A DNA stretch of 64,000 bases from Opisthorchis felineus (taxonomy: Eukaryota; Platyhelminthes; Trematoda; Opisthorchiida; Opisthorchiidae), in contig SJOL01009883.1 of the NCBI GenBank assembly GCA_004794785.1, positions 782,412-846,411 on the forward strand, in the 5' to 3' direction. The position numbers and the translations under genes are program-made. Positions 48,388-59,200 of the stretch are shown here, one piece after another; position 1 is the first letter of the stretch; each line of letters starts with the position of its first letter. A model generated the notes under the pieces. That model did not search any database. It was given only the letters and a program-made list of their open reading frames with translations, and had not been told where the DNA came from.

Positions 48388-48480
48388 ACACCGCAGAATG
48401 CTTGCGACAGGCCAACACAGGTCCCTTTCCTCACCCACTCTTTTCTCTTCTTTTAATTCCTAGTCTTCAAACACAATAAG

Positions 48481-49999
48481 ATAATTTTTTTTGGTTGTAC
48501 GGTAGTGAAGCTTCAGTGTCAACACCGATTTTGTAGTCTCTGATGGTGGTGTCGCGTTTGACACTTTTTTAAATTAGATATTATGCTTATCTTACGGTGG
48601 ATTTAATGTTGTGGATAAACTACGATCATTTGCATTGGAATAAATCTCGGCACCCAAAGATCGTGCACTGCGAGTATAATACAGGCCTCAATAAATCTGG
48701 TGAAATTTCAGTATAAAAAGTAAAATAAAGTTCAGTCCCCATGGAATTCCTGTTCGATTTACAAAGAACGAAAAAACAGACCAAGAAGACACGGTTTATT
48801 GAGGGGGGAAGTATTCTCGTGCTATTTTTTCCAAGATTTACGGCATAGAACATGAACGAGTGTAACCGGTGTCATATAGTTATATCATGTGAGGTTAAGC
48901 AAGATGGCTAATAGGGACGCAACCGCTATCACGCTCCAGTGAGTCAGAAATCTCGGCTAGTATGAGTGACTGGATGGGTAATAATGGGGTAAGATATAGT
49001 GAGAGATGTGAGTCTGCGATAAGGATATCTTGTTCAGCCAAATGTTGCTACAATCGTCCTTTGCTTGTCGGAAATAAGCCTGACTCTTCCTTATTAAAAT
49101 CTCAATGCAATCACTGACAAAACCGGCTCTTCAGTAGTCGAAGACACATGAAGGTTTTAGCATCTAACCTTTAAAAAATTTCGAAAAAGAATGTTATGGT
49201 CAGTCCTTCACACAACTGACATTTCACTCATAAACGTAAGTTTAACTATCTGCAAATAAGGAAGCTCTCATGGTTGAAGACATGGGGCAATGAACCGGGC
49301 TGTGATCATTTGCACCACTAGCGTAATTTTAACTGCAACTTAATTGTTGGGCAGTATTGTATCAAACAAAGTATATTTAAACTAAATGAGCCCCAATGGA
49401 GCCAGGAAACAATTTGAATAAATCCTTTGGGTTGCATACGGAGTAGAAATATTCGAAGCCACAGATTGCCAGCAGGCTTGAGTTACACGAAATATTAAAA
49501 ATCACGCATTAGTGGTGGCGTCCGGTCGTACGGGTGGGTGTTAACAAATACCCAAAGAAAAAAAATTTGACGGCGTCCTTGAAAGTGCAGTGTATACTTG
49601 GAAACTAGGTTAACTCATACAGAACCTGACCACCAAATATCCGTAGGGGTAAATGATAATTCAAACAAATATTCTGGTGAAGCAAAGCTGTCATCTAGAC
49701 AATGAGGTATTGAGGTAAAAATTTTGTAATACGCATATACAATTGTACCACTTGTACCCGTTCTGTAGTAGTAGTAAACTACTTGTAAAAATGATGCTTG
49801 AGGCGATAAATCCCGAAGTGCCTACTACAAATACTCAAAGTAGAACCAGTGAACACTGGTCAAAGTGTCATCCGAGTACTCCCCAAAACCAGGCAGATTT
49901 GATGTAACCGACGTCGAGAAAATTTGCCGGGACATATAATTTTAAAACAGGACGGTAAAATCAGACTACTGATCTAATCGGTCACTTGCTGACAAGAAG
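48481..49999. other. Intergenic, nothing recognised
   Basis: No supported gene. A perfect small palindrome CCAGTGAACACTGG occurs near 49846. Confidence 0.55.
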
Positions 50000-50700
50000 T
50001 TGTGCCGTCCACTTGACTGAAAGCGGGCAGCATCGTTACATCCATCACGTGTGACCGAGTTGTAAAGCGCAAAAGGCCGATGTGGTGTCATTGAATTAAT
50101 TCTTCAAACCACCCTCTACCAAGTCACACCAAGTCGCATCTATCGTCTATGTATTGAGGTCGGTATTTGAATAGCGCATTCCCACATAGCCCTCTCTAGG
50201 TCGTTCATGTTCAACATCTAACAACAGTTGAAGCGTTGGCAAACCGACCCGTGGAATAATCAACCATGTTCAGTTGACTTATCCCGCTCTATCACCGCCT
50301 ACCACGCACTGGAACAACTTCCCGTCTCTCGTATTTGAATCAAACCAATTCAGCAAAAGAGCGATTGCGCATGCGAACCTAGTAGTGTTCCATTGCCAAC
50401 AAAACGTGCGGCAACGATGCCATAGATTGATGTTTAGATGCGTGCGTCAGCTATTAAGCGAATATGAACAGTCACATTTTCACGCTTGATTTCAATGTCC
50501 GAAGACAGATCTCTGTGCGTCAGGTAAGCCGACATCAGTTATTTCTAAATAACAATGTCCTGTGGAAAACTTTGGAGGTTGCAATATTATCCATCACCTC
50601 ATCCACGTAACCCGATGTCGTAAGCGGGTGATGGATGGTGGATAGGAACGGCAAGATTATCCGACTTTTGCGTTGAAATTGCAGCCCAATACGTCATGCA
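50000..50700. repeat. 701-bp direct repeat, copy 1
   Basis: Matches 52938-53638 at 700 of 701 positions by eye, without indels (G at 50007 against A at 52945). From 50001 the unit begins TGTGCC and ends ATGCA, that is TG...CA, and is followed at 50701 by TGGAAGGAGTGC. Subterminal inverted sequence ATCCATCAC/GTGATGGAT is present. The 71-codon frame inside (50274-50489) is identical in both copies but has no recognised family. Confidence 0.95.
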
Positions 50701-52555
50701 TGGAAGGAGTGCTCCAGCATTAAATGTGATTTTATCAAAATCTTTGGGAAAGGTTGCTCACGACAACCGAAACGTCGGATTACAATATCTCATTCCACTA
50801 CGCCATGTTTTAACATTAAATTCCCAGATTTAGTAAACTGTTGTCCGTCTTACGTTTAACTTAACTATTGGTAAATGTTACTGATAATTTGGATGGCCTT
50901 TCTTACTAGACAAATTGTGTTTATTTCACTGCTGCGCTGTTTGTTCCGAGTAATTTTATTTACATGTCGGACAGGCTTTCTTGTGGACTTTCGTTTCGGT
51001 TTTGGTTTTCTGCTCTACGAATTATCTGTACTGACCCTGTCACTTAACCGACACTTGGCTTAACCTAGGCAATAACATAATGTACAACGTGTTCATTGGA
51101 ACAGCTCTCAGTGGGAATACTGAAAGTGAGATGGCTTGAGGGTAGGATGGAGAAAACGCACAAGATCTCAGTAATTATTAAGTTTCCGAAAAATATCACC
51201 TTACAGCATCATCTGAGAATGCATCTGGCGACAACGTGACCTCTTTGATATTTCTTGTGTAAGTCTATTTGGGTGGAAATAAAATACTATCACGTAGTGG
51301 ATTAGATAATGGAGGTTGACAGTCATTGCCCAGGCTCAACATGTTATGCCAGTATAAGCCCATCAGGGATGCTCAATGCCACAGAACTTAGCGAGCGAAT
51401 CGCTCATCGACCTTAGAAATGTTGTCGACAATTTTGTTGGTCAAAATTCCTCACTGCCATCTCCAACTCCTCATATACTCGAATCAGATGCAGATGAGAT
51501 ACATTAGATAGACTACCGAAGACAGGCGACTCGTTTACCTTTTTCGTTTTTACGTTACTCTAGGGTACATTCACACGACAGACACGACACGTATGACCTG
51601 AGCATATCACAACCTAATTGATTTCTGGCCGCATGACTAGCTTCACGGATACGCCTCTGAGACGACCGCGGAATTATTTCCGTCTGTCGGCCCGTGATAG
51701 CACTGTGGCGAGAGAGTGTACTGCAATCAGTATTGATCTGTACTGATAAGATTGAAAGTGTTGTCGGTGACAACACGTTGTGTACTAGAGTAGCTTTCCC
51801 AGATACTCCAGCAGATATCACGTCATTCGGATTCCATTACCATATGCAACTGTTGTCAACAACTGGCTCTCTTCACACACGTGTTATGTTTGGGTAGTTA
51901 TTCGGATAATGGCAGCATAATGAGCCGCAGTTTTAGTTTACGCGGTGGTGGTACTCACCCGTATACGATGAGCGCCACTCAGGCAGTGCAGTTATCCCAA
52001 ACAAAATCCCTGTAGTACTGCCTCGAGCACAGCAGTGTAAACTGACTAACCACACCTGTATAGATTAGAACATTTTCAACAAATTATCTTGAGGGTGTGT
52101 AGTGAAAACAACACATTCTAAAACGGGTGACAAAGATGAATGCTAGGGGGACCGATCGATAAGGAGTTAGAAGACATCAGCATTTGTCATACAAAGTTCA
52201 CATTTACTTCCTTTGAACACATTGACTCTGAGAGCCACTGAGAGGTAACATGGCAGCTCAGTACTGAACTTTTGAGATCGTTCCAGGCTTACTCAAGAAT
52301 GGCGAATCCACTCCGTCGATACCTCCTAATACAAGACATCAATTTAGATCACTAACAAAGTTCCTTTCCGTGGGTGGTTAGTCAATACATTTTGCTTTAA
52401 AGGGCGAGTTCAAGATCCACAGAAGTAGAATAGACAGATGTCAGCACTCGGCAGCTGGAAAGCTCACATATTTACGTAGCAACCTAAGCATAAAACACTC
52501 ATTCAAGCTGAAACAAAAGATCGTCATTAATAAGGAAATGACCTGTAAGCCGACT
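50701..52555. other. Interval between the direct repeats
   Basis: About 1.9 kb with no clear gene. At 50752-50776 GGTTG-loop-CAACC followed by GAAACGTC resembles the 3' half of a hammerhead, as often seen at Penelope-like ends. A - strand frame at 51555-51821 (RRIREASHAARNQLGCDML) could be an old GIY-YIG tail, but this is weak. Confidence 0.45.
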
Positions 52556-52559
52556 CGAA

Positions 52560-52937
52560 ATCTGGGACCTTTTTGCACTGAAGTACAGCTGTATGCCACT
52601 TGAACCGTCTCGGCCATCAGCCTCTGTGGCGTGGACCGTAGTCCCCGCCTCAAACCTTCAACACTTTATAAATCTATTTTGTGTTCTGTGTCCAGTGCAT
52701 GCTCCGCCATTGCTGAGCCTTTCAGTAACGCTCGATACTCATATGCGTTTCTCGGCGGTCTGTTTATTTTTCTCATGTGCCCTCCGAATCTGGTGTGAAG
52801 TCCCATGGCCGTCTATCCTCGGGGACCTTAGTGCAGTCGGTATATCTAATTTTGTAGACACCATCCCTGTTTCTGTTTGCTGGATGGCGATCCTTCAATT
52901 GTACCAGCTCAGAGCGCACTGTTTTTCTTCTGAAAAT
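52560..52937 (-). pseudogene. Penelope-like GIY-YIG endonuclease fragment
   Basis: The - strand encodes RFGGHMRKINRPPRNAYEYR, AMAEHALDTEHKIDL-stop, then GLRRGLRSTPQRLMAETVQV. From memory this matches the end of Penelope-like GIY-YIG domains (AEHA..T.H.IDW..V...RRG.R.TPQRLMAE). Stops and frame changes break it. It ends exactly where the 701-bp repeat copy 2 begins. Confidence 0.65.
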
Positions 52938-53638
52938 TTGTGCCATCCACTTGACTGAAAGCGGGCAGCATCGTTACATCCATCACGTGTGACCGAGTTG
53001 TAAAGCGCAAAAGGCCGATGTGGTGTCATTGAATTAATTCTTCAAACCACCCTCTACCAAGTCACACCAAGTCGCATCTATCGTCTATGTATTGAGGTCG
53101 GTATTTGAATAGCGCATTCCCACATAGCCCTCTCTAGGTCGTTCATGTTCAACATCTAACAACAGTTGAAGCGTTGGCAAACCGACCCGTGGAATAATCA
53201 ACCATGTTCAGTTGACTTATCCCGCTCTATCACCGCCTACCACGCACTGGAACAACTTCCCGTCTCTCGTATTTGAATCAAACCAATTCAGCAAAAGAGC
53301 GATTGCGCATGCGAACCTAGTAGTGTTCCATTGCCAACAAAACGTGCGGCAACGATGCCATAGATTGATGTTTAGATGCGTGCGTCAGCTATTAAGCGAA
53401 TATGAACAGTCACATTTTCACGCTTGATTTCAATGTCCGAAGACAGATCTCTGTGCGTCAGGTAAGCCGACATCAGTTATTTCTAAATAACAATGTCCTG
53501 TGGAAAACTTTGGAGGTTGCAATATTATCCATCACCTCATCCACGTAACCCGATGTCGTAAGCGGGTGATGGATGGTGGATAGGAACGGCAAGATTATCC
53601 GACTTTTGCGTTGAAATTGCAGCCCAATACGTCATGCA
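52938..53638. repeat. 701-bp direct repeat, copy 2
   Basis: Second copy, 2938 bases downstream in the same orientation. Left flank CTTCTGAAAA and right flank CTTTAGGG share no target duplication with copy 1. It directly abuts the Penelope-like GIY-YIG fragment on its left. Confidence 0.95.
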
Positions 53639-56095
53639 CTTTAGGGCTACCATCCAGTTTAATTTTAATGCATAGTTTTTGTTCATGTAACAGCACCATG
53701 CGGTCGCCTTTAGCTATTTACAATTATGACTGGTTGAATGTCACGTGTTTAGGAAAAAAACACTGACTTGGTTTTTGAAACTTAGTTTTTTTTGGGGATC
53801 GCTACACTTCCTCCAACGGAAGAAATCTAAGTTATTTCAAACCTGACTTTTCTACTGATTCATTTGTTCGTTACTCATTTCCTCCTCGTCCTCACTTGTT
53901 TTGCTTTTCGCACTTAAATGCCTGCGATTTGGAAGTAGTTTGATATTGTCTAGGAAGTTTCTAACGCATTCGTTTGAAAAGTGTATCTTATGCACCAATA
54001 TCTCGCCCAAACCTATTCTAAGCGCTTTATGATTTTGGAGACTAACAGGCTGGTTTTTACTGGGTTTTACTTGCTCCCCTGTACTGTTTATTCATTGTAG
54101 TGTGCCAAATTCCGATAGTGTAAGCGTTTAGGAAAAAAGAGATTTTTTTTCAAATTTTTTTCCAAACTTTATTTTCCATCCTGAAACATCTTGTTTTATT
54201 TGGAAGAACGACTGTTGTCAAAATGATGCCTCAGGCGTTCTATATTTTACATCTGTCTACAGTAAATTATGCTTGAGCTTGTACTCATTACGATGTCGCA
54301 AGAAGTTGCTAATTATCCCAACACAAAACCAGTGTTCGGTGTTCATCTGTCGTCCTAATTTAGGAGGAGTTTCTCTCACTCTTACCAGTAAAGTCACATC
54401 TGGAGGTTCATATTTTATGACGATAACCCCGATATTCACCAGTCACCAGTGATATTATTTGTTTATTCCGTATTTTGCAAAATCATAGCAGCCGCTTTTT
54501 TTGAGGTGAGGCGTATGGTTCCTCTAAGATTGACCACAATCATCTGTATGGAAAAGTGACCGGATTTTCGACGTTACTGAGATGTTTTCTTGTTGGATAT
54601 GGGGAACTTCATGTGTCACAGAACATTTCGAAGGCCTGTATTTTTGTGAATACCAGATATTCACGCTCGCCCTGATTATGGTATACGCATTCTTTCTCTG
54701 TGTGACGGAAGGCTTTCGTTTTAGTTAGGTGTAGCAGTTATTATTTTACTTGGCTAAGGTGAACCAGCGTTCCCTTGAACGGTCTACCATAAGCTCCTGA
54801 GCTCAATTCACTTTGTGACATGCGCTGTTTCCCCCGAAAATTACAACGTGGATTTAATCACAAGACCCTCTTTTGGGATACGGTAGTAAAAAATCTATCA
54901 ACTCCTGGTTTTATACAACCGAATGAGTCCAACTCAAGTATATAACATTCTGAGAAATACGCAGTTTCTCTACTTCATGTTATAACCTATTTGAACTCAA
55001 AACGCACAACACATTTGTCTTACAGGATCCAATAAACTTTTGTTGCTGCCAAAGAAATAAGAGACAACATTTTGTTGAAACCACATTAGGTGCTGAATTA
55101 GATACTACCCATGACCATTAAATCAGTCCGCTTGCACATTCATTTACTCCTTCATCATGTTTTGTGCTGTTTGCTTTGTCGTATTCAGGCCTGTTAGCAA
55201 GTAATGATTATCTGTGGGAAGGCGACAAGATTATATTCCCCAATAAACCAGTAGTGTTCAGCTGATCTTTTGCCATATCCCATGAAGTCGGACGTAAGCC
55301 AACACTAGGTGAAACCTCTCTCTTCCTGTAGTTATGTGTGCTAACGTAATGCTCGGTGGAGGCACGGATTTGACGTAACCAGACTTAATTCTTGGAGTGT
55401 TAGCATTGGTTCATGCTTGAACGTATAAAATGATCTCGAGCCACATGCTAATTGATAAGGACGGAGCATGATCAGGCATAACTTGCTTACACCAAGCTTT
55501 TATATTGTATCGTGAGGCCTGGTGAGGTTTTCGGTAACAGCACAATACATTCGTTCACCATTGAGATCCGATGGTACTCAAACTGAGACACACGTGGTCT
55601 ATTACTATATCTCCAGGAGGTAGCATGTGAAAAGTCCAGAGTCTTCACTATTTTTTCTTGACAGTTTGACATTTACCCACAAAGTCATTCGGCACTTTAC
55701 ATTTATTGAGCGGCGTCCTAAAGCATCTTTCGACCAAACCCAGTTCTTTTGACTTTATCTTTGAGCATTTCATTCCTAATAGTGTGATCGTACAGGAAGG
55801 CTAGCGACCTGGATTACTAGCTTCATTGAGCTTTCGTCAGGTGACCAAGTCAACAATACTCTGCTTGCCTATAACGCTGACTAGAAAACCAATCTAATTT
55901 CCAGTGTGCTGGTGCTGCTCGAAAGGCTTTTATCTGTACTCCACATGAACCATTGGACCGTCCCATCAGGCACGAATTTCAGGCGTCATAGGCATTAGAC
56001 AACATCATAAATGTGGCTGGAAAGTCACCAAGGGAGTTGAGCTAGGCTTTCGAACACCATAACTCCATGTGACTGAACAGAAACCGATTCCTCCT
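53639..56095. other. Intergenic, nothing recognised
   Basis: T-rich sequence with short open frames only. Confidence 0.55.
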
Positions 56096-56115
56096 TCTAA
56101 TTTCTCGGAACAAAC

Positions 56116-56250
56116 GTAGAACAAGTAGAACATAAGGTTGACGGAAACTCGGGAATTGTGCCTACCTGATGAGCCTCAAGAAGGGCAAAACCGGTCGTGG
56201 GCTTTCAAAGAATTTTCAGCAACCTGATGAGTAGTGTATTACGTCCACAA
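56116..56250 (+). mobile_element. Penelope-like terminal repeat fragment
   Basis: Begins AACAAGTAGAACATAAGGTTGACGG, which is the reverse of the linker at 22050-22075 and 42630-42655, continues through the hammerhead-like motif at 56160-56202, and ends TTCAGCAACCTGATGAGTAG then TGTATTACGTCC, the reverse orientation of the joint seen at about 22200. No coding part follows. Confidence 0.68.
56160..56202 (+). ncRNA. Hammerhead ribozyme motif, best-preserved copy
   Basis: Stem I GCCTAC (56160-56165), core CTGATGA intact (56166-56172), stem II GCC...GGC (56173-56186), AAAA where GAAA is expected, short stem III ACC/GGT, GTC at the cleavage position (56196), then GTGGGC pairing fully with GCCTAC. 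The one core change is G12 to A, the position that acts as general base in known hammerheads, so this copy is probably slow or dead. Confidence 0.68.
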
Positions 56251-59200
56251 ACGTAGTCTTTATTTGACAGTGGTAGGGACAAATTTGCAAAAGATTTCCA
56301 ATCCATTCCAATCAATGAAGATTGCGCGACCAAGATAAAAGGGTCGTTTTTTGGGGTGAGCGGCAATTTGTGGAACCAATGAATATCATTTGCCCATTAT
56401 GACAACATACTCTATGCAGTTCTAAAGACCAACTTCCGTCCCAATCTAAATGACTGAACGCTAAACTTTCGTCAATATGGTGCGTCCATTACTAATTTCT
56501 TTTCATGAAGACTTGATGACTTTGTAGGTGACAACAGGATGCGGGGACGCTGGTAATTTGATTACACTTATGGCAACCTTTCAAATAGCATATGCTACCT
56601 TCGAAATCCTCGGGTGCATGCTGTTATTTAAGGCTAACTCTTGAGGAGCAAATTCAAACAACTCTGTAGTAAAATGATTTCGCTGATAAGTACAAATGAT
56701 CATAGATGAGAAAAAAATTAGCGTGGTCCCAATGCAGTAATCATGATAAAAAGCTACCTAAACCATAGTGGAATGAAAATTGTTGGTAGCCTCCCTTCAT
56801 TAATGAATTCTCTCCTGGCGCTTGGTGTTGGATAATGTTAGACAATGGACAAACAGCACCTCACCGTAATGTAACGGATTGTGCACCCACGTGTACCATT
56901 TATTTTTACTATGGGTCGTACAATCAACGCAGTCTTTCATACCTGATTTAGCAGTGGGTGCAGGCCGAATACACACTCTTGGCCTTTAAGCTCAAGAGTT
57001 GAAACACATTTTGCTACTTGTTCCTTGAAATTTGGACTACACTGGTAGTAATATGTTACAACTCGCTACCCAACAAACACTTTTTAGCCAAAGATTGGTT
57101 GTTGGTGTTAATCGCCATGCATTCTAAGTTGCGATGAGTTGTCAATGCATCAGTCAACAGACAACCATAAAATGCAAGAATACGTGTGATTTAATGTCTT
57201 CTCAGCCTTACATGATACAGAGAAAAATTTTAGATGACATATTCCAACTTTTTTCACTGTTAACACTTGACCCCCTCCATGAATAACTTAGCGATCAATT
57301 TCCGCAGATCCCAGCTACAGATATTTCAGTCTTGCATCGAGAAAACTGACTAATAGTATACCATTGCCCATATCTGTCACTTGGAATTACCCTCTCAGAT
57401 CCTGTTTTCCTGTTTTTTCCCTGCAAACTCTTAAAGACTTAGGTGAAAAATCCACTCCAGCGAGCACTTGGCCCTTTGTTAGCAGACCTTTGCTGATATT
57501 CCAAAAACCAAATATAATATCGGATTTCTTCTATCGAGCTTACGGCACCGCGCTGATCCAGTGGTTACCACACAATGGCTTCAGACTGTCCAGAAACTGC
57601 TGCCAGCGTTGGTATAGTTCTCATTTGCCAAATTGTGGCTTGTAAATAGCTACGAACCAAGTCATATCGGATTAGAAAATAGATGGATCTGATCGGCAAC
57701 CGACCACTATTCCTTGTACGCGAGAAACTCATGCATTTTTCATGCAGCTGGCAATCTCGATGTAGAATTTGGACGTTTCTTACGTTAGGAAAGCGAATTG
57801 ATGGACGTTTTCGTTTGAAAATAATTACCGGCAGTGGTGATCATCTCCAGTAGTTTTCTACTGTCGTTTGTCAGTGGCGTTGACTTTCGACGAAGTGAAC
57901 ACTGTTTCACGTCGCAAAATAGGGGATCCAAAGTACGGCTTTTAGTAAGGTCATCAAAAACTGTATATGAGGTTCGATGCACAACAAGAACCAGCGTCTT
58001 GGCAGCAAGACTGGATATTCGACAACCGTATATTTAACCGTCTACTCCTGTGACCATCTGTCACCCACCCAGCTCATTTTGTGACGTGGTCTGCTAGTTT
58101 AGATCTTCCCAAAGTTTCCACCCCAAGATGCCATTGGACCAGAGGATTATCCATCGTCATCATAATTAAAAGATGTCGAGTTTCATGTTGACTAGACTGT
58201 TTAAACAAACTGGGGAGCAAGAATTGTCTGTGTACACTTGTAGTGTAGCTCGAAAACGTTTAGCCGTTGTTTCTTCAAAATGCTTCGGCTTTGTTCAGTG
58301 TCTCAAAACTTTTTCTAAACTTCTTTTCACCAGCATAAGCCCAAAGTACAGGGCCCAACGTCTGATCTCTTTACAACCTGCTTATCTTGTCATGAGTGGT
58401 CCTTAATCAAAACATTGATTGCATCTCTGGATTTTGCTTTCAAGAACGCCAAGGACTTTGAAGGCAAATATGCAGCTGCAAATAACCTATGGATTAATTT
58501 GCTGTGTAAACCATTGCCCTGATCTGAGCCTTGCCGCATCCAACATAAATAAACTTGAATGACATCCAACTACCCCTGAATGACAGTGAGTGGGACCCAC
58601 TCTGGACCAAATTAATTATGGACATTCCTTACCGGACAAACACAGCCTTCTATTTTCCGTGTGTCTAGCTCACTCAGTATGGGTTAGTCGTATGATGTTG
58701 TCTTTCTAGGCTTGAGTCCGGTCTGCCTTTCATCCGTCAACGTCATAAGCGACGGTGACTCAGCACCACTTCTGCTTTTTGTGCAATGAACTACTTATGT
58801 AGGTTGATCTGCTTCATATTCGTTCTGTGTGATGAACATGATCGATGCTTTATTCATTGCTCTAAAAATCATTCTCTTGTTTTAATATTCCAAGTGCTAT
58901 ATATACGTCAATTTGAATATATACGTGCAGCTTGTTAAGCCGTGCTGAATTGTGAATTTCTGGTTCGTTTAGTCATACTGATATACGTGCTGAACTCAAT
59001 TACTACATTCTGTTTTCTGATTCCAGAACTAGACTTGGTTATTAGGCGGTTAAAGTGCCTCATATATGCACCAGGGTGGCCACGGCATATGCACACTTTG
59101 GATGTTAGATACTCCGACTGCAGCTGTTTCAGCCGTTGACAGTCAATGAAACAATAAACGGAGGGGAGAGTTGTGAAACCGGAATGGTTAAAGTACACTA

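Larger units (their letters stand above)
45557..48480 (+). mobile_element. Decayed RTE-clade LINE, nearly full length with internal deletion
   Basis: Domains in order: N-terminal region 45557-45835; endonuclease start SAAFNVRTLKQAGQLVALAR (from about 45838); VVVVSDMKALVG (about 46262-46305; intact copies have GDMNAQVG); IDHISVSYRWRGSI (about 46485-46530); linker HWEHISIFKARTTVCGTTQP. Reverse transcriptase: FKDGGGCLSQRLSNLCLPGR, NQAGFRPVRGCVDHIFTL, VFLDFKGAFDAVDR (about 47610-47650) and YADD (47918-47929). The C-terminus GWGPHDPFCAWLETLQEMVA lies near 48275-48335. Frameshifts and stops are scattered, and the region that should follow YADD is largely missing between about 47990 and 48060. Confidence 0.9.

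Noticed and set aside
50274..50489. 71-codon frame in both 701-bp repeats (second copy 53212-53427)
   Set aside because: Identity between copies follows from the duplication itself and is not evidence of coding. No family is recognised.
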